Part shown: piece after piece, positions 1-5,056 of the stretch
Numbering within the stretch: position 1 is the first letter of the stretch
Layout of the letters: each line of letters begins with the position of its first letter
Origin: an uncultured Desulfotignum sp.
GTDB lineage: Bacteria > Desulfobacterota > Desulfobacteria > Desulfobacterales > Desulfobacteraceae
Length of the DNA stretch: 5,605 bases
NCBI GenBank assembly: GCA_937951975.1
Contig: CALGAJ010000058.1
Location: forward strand, 1 to 5,605
Direction of reading: 5' to 3'
Program-made: the position numbers and the translations under genes
Notes under the pieces: model-generated
Told to the model about the DNA's origin: nothing
Seen by the model: only the letters and a program-made list of their open reading frames with translations
Database searches by the model: none

Positions 1-175
1 CCCACGCATGAGATTTGCGCTGATCCAGCACCATCATATCCAGCAGTTCCGATGTGCGCATCATTGCCGCCTTGATCCGTTCTAAACAATCCGCCTTGGG
101 ACATTTCCCCTGTGCATATGGTCTTGATGGTCCCAAGTTGCCATCGGGCCAGCCCGTTTCTATCTGATCGGACAA
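1..175 (-). CDS. Partial ORF running off the left edge (58 codons visible)
   Basis: This frame is open from the TTG directly after the TGA at 178-176 to the window edge. The visible protein looks natural in its second half: a CPKADC pair followed by an amphipathic helix (LERIKAAMMRTSELLDMM). No good ribosome binding site serves the TTG at 175. An ATG at 182, overlapping the stop as ATGCTGA, has a weak site but opens another frame whose product is glycine-rich and looks like an out-of-frame reading. The true start is therefore unclear. Either this is a separate small gene with a weak start, or it continues the 128-aa gene through an in-frame stop. No function is assigned. Confidence 0.45.
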   Translation of the reverse strand, partial: MSDQIETGWPDGNLGPSRPYAQGKCPKADCLERIKAAMMRTSELLDMMVLDQRKSHAW

Positions 176-562
176 TCAGCATGGGGATATGCCTTCTTCT
201 TTACAGATTTTTTCCACCATGTAGGATGCAAAGGGGATTTCCAATGCCATTGCCACAACACGAGTGCCATCAGGATGCCGCTTGCCTGTATCCAGCAGCC
301 TTATGTGCTCAAAAATTTTGGGCAACAACCCATACCCCTCGCTATTCCTATAATCCCAAGGCAGTGATATTCCATCCTCCCCGAAGCCAAGTTCAAAAAT
401 AAAAGCCCGGCCCCATGGAGTTCCACTGTATTCTGAGCAATTTTTTCCAGACCAATAGTCTACTGTCATGTCTGACAGCTCACAAAATAGTTTGCATCGT
501 TCCGCGTTGTTGGTGGATGATGTCATCAAGGCCGCCAGTTTATTAGCTTCTTCAGTTTTCAT
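176..562 (-). CDS. Hypothetical protein (128 aa)
   Basis: I do not recognise this protein. It begins 15 nt after the 181-aa gene with AAAGGA at 9 nt, so it belongs to the same transcript. It is soluble, with no signal peptide or membrane segment. Residues 1-35 look helical, residues 36-75 are rich in aromatic and glycine residues (DYWSGKNC, TPWGRAFIFELGFGEDG), and residues 80-125 are mixed. Cysteines lie at 23, 27, 42, 120 and 128 with no clear metal-site spacing. The reading ends with TGC-TGA, and the same frame stays open for 58 more codons to the window edge. The stop may therefore be a true end followed by another gene, or an interruption of one longer protein. Confidence 0.6.
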   Translation of the reverse strand: MKTEEANKLAALMTSSTNNAERCKLFCELSDMTVDYWSGKNCSEYSGTPWGRAFIFELGFGEDGISLPWDYRNSEGYGLLPKIFEHIRLLDTGKRHPDGTRVVAMALEIPFASYMVEKICKEEGISPC

Positions 563-571
563 TTTTCGATT

Positions 572-577
572 TCCTTT
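572..577 (-). promoter_or_regulatory. Ribosome binding site for the 128-aa gene
   Basis: AAAGGA lies 9 nt before ATG 562 in the 15-nt gap after the preceding stop. It supports this start and an operon with the upstream gene. Confidence 0.6.
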
Positions 578-1123
578 CTATTTGTGGTATTGGTTCTTCT
601 CCAGCCACACGCAGCTGGAGACGGTATCACATTCCGGACCGGGAAAAGGTCCGGGCTTTGCCGTGAAGTATGCTTGTTGATAACACTGTCCTGTCTTTTT
701 GCACCTGGCCGGGCAGGTCTCGGGAGTCCGGTCCCTTCTATCGCTATCGCTCGATCTCCATGGGTGCCATATAGCCGGTGGTGACGTTATCGGTGTTGGT
801 GGTTCTGGATTCGGGATCTGAATGTCTGCTTTTTCGATTCCTTTTGACTCTACCGGCGGTGATGGGGGATCGTTTTTTTCAGACATGACATGTGATATAC
901 TGCTAATTCTGCTAATTTTGCTAAGGTTATTGATTTTGCAGGTGTCTTGGCTTGCTAAAGGCCTGCTAATGTCTGCTAAAGTTTCTGATTTTTCATTGTC
1001 TGCGCCGGCTACATTAGCAAACCTTAGCATCTGGTTAGCAACCGGGGACCCTTCATAGACAGTTGCTTTAGCATCTTTAGCAACTTTAGCAGGGGAGTTG
1101 TGCCTAAATCTAAATTTCTGCAT
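578..1123 (-). CDS. Hypothetical protein: disordered N-terminus, Cys-rich C-terminus
   Basis: I do not recognise this 181-aa protein. The ATG at 1123 has GGAGG 7 nt upstream and overlaps the replication gene by 14 nt. Residues 1-80 are low in complexity and appear disordered; they are encoded by the TGCTAA array, which produces the peptide repeats AKVAKDAKA and SKISRISSIS. Residues 85-118 are proline-rich (DPPSPP, PNPEPPTPITSPP). Residues 135-172 form a compact cysteine segment with Cys137, 141, 147, 165 and 171 (CPARCKKTGQC, then PGPFPGPEC and SSC), possibly a metal-binding fold. There is no signal peptide or membrane segment. The arrangement suggests a small metal-binding protein whose tolerant N-terminal linker hosts a DNA-level signal. 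Function is unknown; an accessory replication factor is one guess from position. Confidence 0.7.
   Translation of the reverse strand: MQKFRFRHNSPAKVAKDAKATVYEGSPVANQMLRFANVAGADNEKSETLADISRPLASQDTCKINNLSKISRISSISHVMSEKNDPPSPPVESKGIEKADIQIPNPEPPTPITSPPAIWHPWRSSDSDRRDRTPETCPARCKKTGQCYQQAYFTAKPGPFPGPECDTVSSCVWLEKNQYHK
598..621. repeat. Hairpin (8-bp stem, 8-nt loop) near the end of the 181-aa gene
   Basis: TCTCCAGC (598-605) and GCTGGAGA (614-621) are perfectly complementary. On the minus-strand transcript it ends about 20 nt before the stop of the 181-aa gene and shortly before the next ribosome binding site. It could stabilise mRNA or tune translation of the next gene; it lacks a terminator U-tract. 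Confidence 0.4.
634..654. repeat. GC-rich hairpin (7-bp stem, 7-nt loop)
   Basis: CCGGACC (634-640) and GGTCCGG (648-654) are perfectly complementary around GGGAAAA. No T-run follows on the minus strand. The encoded PGPFPGPE repeat explains part of the symmetry. Confidence 0.4.
901..1091. repeat. Symmetric iteron-like array of 12 TGCTAA/TTAGCA hexamers; candidate replication origin
   Basis: TGCTAA begins at 901, 910, 919, 953, 964 and 974. TTAGCA begins at 1014, 1024, 1035, 1068, 1077 and 1086. They form four triplets with start-to-start spacings 9,9 / 11,10 / 10,11 / 9,9, and orientation flips at the centre. Each mirrored pair is centred on 996 (outer triplets) or 996.5 (inner triplets). 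About 2.7 copies would be expected by chance in the whole window, yet all 12 I found lie within 191 bp. Six copies extend to TGCTAA-D-GT. The DNA between hexamers is not conserved between arms. The inner spacings are about one helical turn, so sites fall on the same face. Position beside a primase gene suggests iterons of an origin; a partition, regulatory or excision site is possible. Confidence 0.8.
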
Positions 1124-3533
1124 TGTTCACCCTCCAGGCATTGTTGCTTTTTTTGTTGGACAAATCCGACGAGGCCCCTGGTGTAAGGGTCAACCACCGG
1201 TGGTTTTCCAGAGTACGAATGACGGCCTCTGCTTGGGCCTTGTGACGAAATCGGCTGGGTCCAAACTGGTAAACATCGGGCAAGGTGACAACCTTCAATC
1301 CCCGTTCCTGAATCCATGCCAACAACGTCTTTGCATTTTCAATTTCAAGGTTAGGGGCAGCTATGCTGGTCACCCGCATGCGCTCATTCAGGTAATATTC
1401 GATCAAGGCAACGGCATTTTCCATGTATTTCCTGGGAATTGTCCTCCGGTGGATGTCGTCAAACATGGCCATGACACCTGCCAGTCGGACCATGTGATTT
1501 GACGATTTCCCTGCAAACCCTTCGATGGATTCAAATAGCCGCCCCTTGCCTGACGATGCTTCAATATCTTCATAGGCTTCCACCCATAATTTTTTTGCAT
1601 CTTCATCCAGATATATGGTCCGGGGTTCCAGCTCGTTCAGGGGTTCGCCGGTTTCCTCATGCATCCGTAATGGAAGCGGCTCAGATAAAATTTCCTTTAT
1701 TCGATCGTAAAATGCCCCCATGCCTGGGGACTCTGAAACGTTCGTTGCTTTATATCCTCTGGTTCCTGTCAACGATGAGGGATATGTTACCAAAAACCGG
1801 CTGATCAAACCCTGGTCCCGCATGACATCATCATTGAAAAAAGCTGCTGCAACCTTATCCTGCATCATCAGGTGCATTGACAGCCTGACACCATAGAGGA
1901 CGGAAATACCATCACCACCCCGAACTCTTGGAATGGGCGCGCCATCCCAGTATTTGCTATAAATGGTGGCAGTATAAGTCTTTTCTTCTGCCCTCATGGA
2001 ATGGCCACCGCTGATCTGGCCACCCTCATCCGCGCATAAGTATTTGCTGGGTGTGCCAGCTTCGAACATTTTGTGAATACCCTGGACGGTTGGATCTGAA
2101 AAAACCATCAAGGGCACATAGGGCGGCCTCGGCATGGTTTCCCGCAGTTTTGCCAGTGCATCGCTTTTTTCTGTCGGTGTTGATTTTTTGTCGTTCATGA
2201 CGGCATCACGGGTCTTTTTGTAAACCTCTTTGTTGTCTTCAAAGGCTGCCCGTGCCTGCTCGTATGCTTCCAGCATTTTTTTCTGGATCTCGGAATGGAC
2301 CATCCCCGCCTTTATGTCCACCTCGGATTTTCTGGCTGATCTGCTGGCAATGCTGAGGAAATTGTTGTTCAAGGGATATGTTCGGCCATCCACCACCACA
2401 ATGGCATGGCCCTGCACGGCATGTGTTGCAAACCCCATAATTGCATGGGCACATATACCATCAGGCGCCTGCACGTTATCAAACAGTGCCTTTGCGGCCA
2501 TACTTAGGGTATCTCCCAGGGCATCCAGCGGATAAGGCCCTGGTTTTTCAATATCACGCTCTAATGGCAGGGGCTCAACTGCGATTTTCCGGGTTTTCTT
2601 CCAGGCTTGCCTGACAGCATCTATGCCTTGGGCCTGGTGCAAGTCATTGAAATCAGAATTTATGGGGCAGACACACAACTCCACGCCATGATTAGCCGCT
2701 GCAGCTTCAGCAAATTTCCGTCCGGGGTTCCCAATATCCGGTCTCTTTTTGGCCGTTTCCAGATCATTATCCGCTGCAACGATGATGCGTTTGTCCGGGT
2801 GCCGTTTCTTCATTATTTCAGTGACGGCTTCTATGTTGTTCGTGGTGAAGGCAATAATAACCGCTTGGCCAGTCGCCAGATAGATACTTACTCCAGTGGC
2901 AAACCCCTCACAGATATAAATAAAATCGCTTTTGGCCGGATCTCCAATGATATAGAACCCACCCTTGACCTTTCCGCCTGGATGATATTTCTTACTGCCA
3001 TCGGGAAAGATACGCTGCAATGATGTTATCCTGCCGGATACGTCCCTAATCGGAATGAATAACACCCTACCAATTTGTAGGATACCATGGGTCTGTCCCT
3101 GAATCCCCTTATCCCTTAAATACTGGCTGTCAGGGTCCGCAGGATTGGCTTTTGTACAGATTCGATTTGCAGTGTCTGCGGCCTTGTTCTGTTTTGTTTC
3201 AATCTCAAGCTGTAGGCGGGCCCTAGCTGAGCTCATTTGTTTTTGAAAAGATTTCCGCTGTTCCGGATTCAGGTCGTTGTAGCCGATCCGGTCCCCGGCG
3301 TTGCCATAAAAAACGTTTTCCTTATCTCCACCCCATATACCAATGCAACCGCCCGCGGTCCCGTCTGGGTTCAGATGGATGATACCCCATCCTGGAGATC
3401 CGCTTTTTTTTTCAAAAGTTTTGCATCTGAAAAGTTTGCCCGGCTCGATACTATCCGGTGGAATTAAGCCAAACCTTGAAAGATCATATTTGAACACCTT
3501 CATTATGTCCGATGTGTTGAATTCAAATGACAT
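1110..3533 (-). CDS. Toprim primase-DUF3987 fusion replication protein
   Basis: This is a large replication protein of the mobile-element primase-helicase kind. Residues 30-80 resemble the N-terminal segment of P4/TraC-type primases (SPGWGIIHLNPDGTAGGCIGIW), but only Cys37 and Cys63 remain of a possible zinc site. Residues 200-300 form a Toprim domain with the catalytic acids Glu209 (YICEGF) and Asp255/Asp257 (AADND), plus the later DFNDLH. Residues 320-600 match DUF3987: a degenerate P-loop at 396-403 (ASRSARKS), the acidic pair Asp502/Glu503 in ADEGGQISGGHSM, KYWDGAPIPRVRGG, LSMHLMMQ at 551-558, and GLISRFLVTYPSSLTGTR. The last 75 residues look like a winged helix that could bind an origin. 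The ATG at 3533 has only a weak AAAGGGG 5 nt upstream. The end overlaps the next gene by 14 nt. Primase activity is inferred, not shown. Confidence 0.9.
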   Translation of the reverse strand: MSFEFNTSDIMKVFKYDLSRFGLIPPDSIEPGKLFRCKTFEKKSGSPGWGIIHLNPDGTAGGCIGIWGGDKENVFYGNAGDRIGYNDLNPEQRKSFQKQMSSARARLQLEIETKQNKAADTANRICTKANPADPDSQYLRDKGIQGQTHGILQIGRVLFIPIRDVSGRITSLQRIFPDGSKKYHPGGKVKGGFYIIGDPAKSDFIYICEGFATGVSIYLATGQAVIIAFTTNNIEAVTEIMKKRHPDKRIIVAADNDLETAKKRPDIGNPGRKFAEAAAANHGVELCVCPINSDFNDLHQAQGIDAVRQAWKKTRKIAVEPLPLERDIEKPGPYPLDALGDTLSMAAKALFDNVQAPDGICAHAIMGFATHAVQGHAIVVVDGRTYPLNNNFLSIASRSARKSEVDIKAGMVHSEIQKKMLEAYEQARAAFEDNKEVYKKTRDAVMNDKKSTPTEKSDALAKLRETMPRPPYVPLMVFSDPTVQGIHKMFEAGTPSKYLCADEGGQISGGHSMRAEEKTYTATIYSKYWDGAPIPRVRGGDGISVLYGVRLSMHLMMQDKVAAAFFNDDVMRDQGLISRFLVTYPSSLTGTRGYKATNVSESPGMGAFYDRIKEILSEPLPLRMHEETGEPLNELEPRTIYLDEDAKKLWVEAYEDIEASSGKGRLFESIEGFAGKSSNHMVRLAGVMAMFDDIHRRTIPRKYMENAVALIEYYLNERMRVTSIAAPNLEIENAKTLLAWIQERGLKVVTLPDVYQFGPSRFRHKAQAEAVIRTLENHRWLTLTPGASSDLSNKKSNNAWRVNNAEI
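1131..1135 (-). promoter_or_regulatory. Ribosome binding site for the 181-aa gene
   Basis: GGAGG lies 7 nt before the ATG at 1123, within the last codons of the replication gene. It favours the full 181-aa reading over an internal ATG at 886, which has no ribosome binding site. The 901-1091 array is therefore most likely translated. Confidence 0.65.
1192..1205. repeat. 14-bp perfect palindrome in the 3' end of the replication gene
   Basis: AACCACC-GGTGGTT is perfectly self-complementary and lies about 100 bp from the TGCTAA array. One such palindrome per window of this size is not far above chance (about 0.3 expected), so function is doubtful. Confidence 0.3.
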
Positions 3534-3741
3534 GGCAGCCCCTTTCGATCCTCACCATCGGTCTGTCAAAAAAACGTGATTTTCGATTTGTTTGTCTATT
3601 TCCGGTCAATATGGCTGCGATCCAGGGCAGGGTGATATTTATGATTTGAAGATACGAGCAAGATGTGGTATTAATGACATAATACATTTCAGCCTGCCCG
3701 GTGTCGGCCCCCCAGCCCACCGGGTTATTCATTAAGATCAT
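3523..3741 (-). CDS. Possible small hypothetical protein (72 aa), coupled to neighbours
   Basis: I do not recognise this ORF. In its favour, it has a strong AAGGAGG at ideal spacing, starts 3 nt after the alpA-like stop, and its stop overlaps the replication gene start by 11 nt, which is a classic coupled arrangement. Against it, the sequence has no domain, the middle is mildly hydrophobic (SYLQIINITLPWIAAIL) without a convincing membrane segment, and the tail is basic. The same DNA also carries a plausible promoter with two dyads for the replication gene. It may be a small regulatory or leader peptide, or simply an open stretch of the promoter region. Confidence 0.35.
   Translation of the reverse strand: MILMNNPVGWGADTGQAEMYYVINTTSCSYLQIINITLPWIAAILTGNRQTNRKSRFFDRPMVRIERGCHVI
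3668..3685. promoter_or_regulatory. Operator-like dyad over the -10 box
   Basis: GTATTA-ATGACA-TAATAC is a perfect 6-bp inverted repeat with a 6-bp centre. It exactly covers the possible -10 box TATTAT, a usual position for a repressor site. A small HTH protein of the element, or its own replication protein, could bind here (inference). Confidence 0.35.
3679..3707 (-). promoter_or_regulatory. Possible sigma-70 type promoter for the replication gene
   Basis: On the minus strand, CCGACA (3707-3702, 4 of 6 against TTGACA), a 17-bp spacer and TATTAT (3684-3679, 5 of 6 against TATAAT) form a reasonable promoter. Transcription would start near 3672, giving a leader of about 140 nt before the replication protein start. 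It lies within the doubtful 72-aa ORF. Confidence 0.35.
3697..3724. promoter_or_regulatory. GC-rich inverted repeat overlapping the -35 region
   Basis: CCCGGTG (3697-3703) and CACCGGG (3718-3724) form a perfect 7-bp inverted repeat with a 14-nt loop. It spans the possible -35 box of the replication gene promoter and could be an operator half-site pair or an RNA hairpin. Confidence 0.3.
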
Positions 3742-3743
3742 TT

Positions 3744-3989
3744 TCACGCCCTCCTTGGCTCAACTCTTTTTCCATGCAGGATTCCGAAAATTTCAGGCCA
3801 AAAATACAAAACAGATTTTCCGCGTTTGATATAAGGAAAACCCTTTCCGGCGTGCCGTTCATTCGCAAGGGTTTGGACAGAAAGACCCGTACGGCTTGCC
3901 AGTTCTTTTGGGTTCAGGAATACCGGCTCAACCGTGAAAGTCACGGGCTCGGTTTGGGGCTCAGCTTGTTTGGAAGAATAATCAGACAT
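3744..3989 (-). CDS. AlpA/excisionase-like helix-turn-helix DNA-binding protein
   Basis: This 81-aa protein fits the small MerR-like winged-helix proteins found in phages, satellites and genomic islands (AlpA, Xis, HTH_17 type). Residues 1-22 are a polar tail. Residues 25-47 form the helix-turn-helix (LNPKELASRTGLSVQTLANE). Residues 48-66 form the wing with the typical G-FPYIKRGKSVLY pattern, in which a basic residue and a tyrosine follow the turn. Members of this family either bend DNA to direct the recombinase toward excision or activate the integrase promoter; which applies here cannot be told from sequence. It stands between the recombinase and replication genes, as in P4-like satellites. 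Its last codons carry the AAGGAGG that could serve the next small ORF. Confidence 0.85.
   Translation of the reverse strand: MSDYSSKQAEPQTEPVTFTVEPVFLNPKELASRTGLSVQTLANERHAGKGFPYIKRGKSVLYFWPEIFGILHGKRVEPRRA
3750..3756 (-). promoter_or_regulatory. Ribosome binding site for the possible 72-aa ORF
   Basis: AAGGAGG lies 8 nt before ATG 3741 and only 2 nt before the in-frame GTG at 3747, so the ATG is the likelier start if the ORF is used. The same bases encode the last residues of the alpA-like protein, so the match may be incidental. Confidence 0.4.
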
Positions 3990-3997
3990 TTTCCTGT

Positions 3998-4004
3998 CTC
4001 CTTT
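3998..4004 (-). promoter_or_regulatory. Ribosome binding site deciding the alpA-like start
   Basis: AAAGGAG lies 8 nt before the ATG at 3989. The longer reading from a TTG at 4007 would place this site inside the coding sequence, so ATG 3989 is preferred. Confidence 0.7.
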
Positions 4005-4012
4005 CAAATTTT

Positions 4013-4028
4013 ATAGTATCTCTACTAT
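4013..4028. promoter_or_regulatory. Operator-like dyad before the alpA-like gene
   Basis: ATAGTA-TCTC-TACTAT is a perfect 6-bp inverted repeat with a 4-bp centre, 24-39 nt upstream of the ATG at 3989. A wider inverted pair, GTCTCC (3996-4001) and GGAGAC (4030-4035), brackets it and overlaps the ribosome binding site. Minus-strand TACTAT and TATAAA resemble -10 boxes, but transcription from them would begin almost at the ribosome binding site and no good -35 is visible. I therefore call an operator and not a promoter. The AlpA-like protein or the 324-aa HTH protein are candidate binders (inference). Confidence 0.35.
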
Positions 4029-4037
4029 TGGAGACGG

Positions 4038-4063
4038 GAAAATAAGGAAGGTTTCTTATTTTC
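4038..4063. promoter_or_regulatory. AT-rich inverted repeat in the gap upstream of the alpA-like gene
   Basis: GAAAATAAG (4038-4046) and CTTATTTTC (4055-4063) form a perfect 9-bp inverted repeat around an 8-nt loop. No T-run follows on either strand, so it is a poor intrinsic terminator. An operator, or a 5' leader hairpin of the alpA-like transcript, fits better. Confidence 0.35.
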
Positions 4064-4081
4064 GGGTGTTATTCCGGTTGG

Positions 4082-5056
4082 TTATCGAGTCCAATATTTT
4101 TCGTTTTTCTCCCATGTCTGGTGCTGTCGGTAATCTGCTATGCCGCCATCGTCCAAAAGGTCTTTTTCTCCTAAATATTCTTTGGTACTTTTAAGGATAC
4201 CTTGATCCGCAATCCGCAGCATTTCCGGGCATAACTCGGAACAGGTGCGCCAATCCGGGCATGTTTGACAGGTCTTTGTCATGTCCCAGGGATTCAGTTT
4301 TTGACCATATTCCAGGTATCTTTCCCGGTCGTATCGTCTCCCCTGGGTCCGCTCATATGCCCGGTAAAATGCTTTTTTTGCAGCATCCGCAGTGATACCC
4401 AACCCCTTGGCGATCTCAAAAAAGGGGATTCTTTCTTTCCGCATCCACCAAATCTTCAACTGGTCCCATGCCTCGGCCCGGTCTCTGCATGTGTTCGGGC
4501 TCCATTGGGCGTAATGGTTTTCCCATGAATCATTCAACAACTGGTCAGCATGCGCACGGAGATCATAAACCTTATCCAAAAAAGCGTTAAAATCATCACG
4601 GATTTCACTTTTTTTCCGGGACAGGTCCACCAGAAGCAACCTTTGGCTCGGTTTCAAAGGCAACCCTTCCTCTGACAACAGACAGGATGACAGGCACTCT
4701 TGATTTGGTAAGTCATCATCTGATAGAACCTGCATAACGGCCGGCTCTATAGGAACCAAGATGTCGGCTATCTTCTTTGATGGTGGCTCTTTGTGTCTTG
4801 GGTCCAGAATCGTGAAACCCATTCTAAACAGGTCCGCGTCAGCCTGATATGTTCCAATGTCAACGCCAAACTTCAATAGGCCGTTGGCAAAGACATCCAA
4901 GGCCTTGTTCTTTTCTACAATATTTGTGGGCCATTCATTAGGGCTCTGTTCCCCCCTGTCTTTGGAATACCGGCCCAGGGTTTCCATGTGCTTTTCCCAG
5001 AAATCAAGATATTCAAAGTTTTCTTTGAGACAGGTAATAAACAGTTGTTTATCCAT
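4082..5056 (-). CDS. Hypothetical protein with helix-turn-helix and C4 cysteine cluster
   Basis: I do not recognise this 324-aa protein as a named family. The start at 5056 is chosen for its strong AAGGAGG site. Residues 1-180 are mostly helical and soluble, with no signal peptide or membrane segment. Residues about 198-240 look like a helix-turn-helix of the sigma-70 region 4 kind (FFEIAKGLGITADAAKKAFYRA). Residues 263-276 hold four cysteines spaced C-x2-C-x5-C-x3-C (CQTCPDWRTCSELC), which could bind zinc or, less likely, an iron-sulfur cluster. DNA binding is therefore inferred. The gene overlaps the integrase by 8 nt and precedes the alpA-like gene, so a role in recombination control, early gene regulation or replication initiation is plausible but unproven. 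Confidence 0.85.
   Translation of the reverse strand: MDKQLFITCLKENFEYLDFWEKHMETLGRYSKDRGEQSPNEWPTNIVEKNKALDVFANGLLKFGVDIGTYQADADLFRMGFTILDPRHKEPPSKKIADILVPIEPAVMQVLSDDDLPNQECLSSCLLSEEGLPLKPSQRLLLVDLSRKKSEIRDDFNAFLDKVYDLRAHADQLLNDSWENHYAQWSPNTCRDRAEAWDQLKIWWMRKERIPFFEIAKGLGITADAAKKAFYRAYERTQGRRYDRERYLEYGQKLNPWDMTKTCQTCPDWRTCSELCPEMLRIADQGILKSTKEYLGEKDLLDDGGIADYRQHQTWEKNEKYWTR

Noticed and set aside
1..18. Near-inverted copy (16 of 18) of 5295-5312, possibly an att-like repeat
   Set aside because: The match is about what chance allows across all pairs in the window (roughly 0.6 expected), and the right copy is inside the integrase catalytic domain.
176..178. Selenocysteine at the in-frame TGA
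   Set aside because: The downstream bases give only a four-pair CGGG/CCCG hairpin with loop CTGG, not the stem-loop expected of a bacterial SECIS.
112..402. Plus-strand ORFs opposite the hypothetical genes, and the other plus-strand ORFs across the replication gene
   Set aside because: No ribosome binding sites or protein-like composition were evident; they mirror well-supported minus-strand genes.
822..1058. Plus-strand 78-aa ORF across the hexamer array
   Set aside because: It has no supported start and lies antisense to the 181-aa frame. Its repeats (ILLILLILL) are the array read in the other direction.
901..1091. Reading the hexamers as KorB-type operators (TTTAGC-GCTAAA)
   Set aside because: The half-site GCTAA is shared, but KorB sites are close inverted pairs. 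Here the hexamers within each triplet are direct repeats 9-11 bp apart.
1124..1131. TGTTCACC, identical to the octamer I recall for P4 alpha-protein iterons
   Set aside because: I see a single copy, and it overlaps the ribosome binding site of the 181-aa gene. P4 origins carry several copies; this is probably chance.
4038..4063. Intrinsic terminator after the 324-aa gene
   Set aside because: The stem is AT-rich and no T-run follows on the minus strand.
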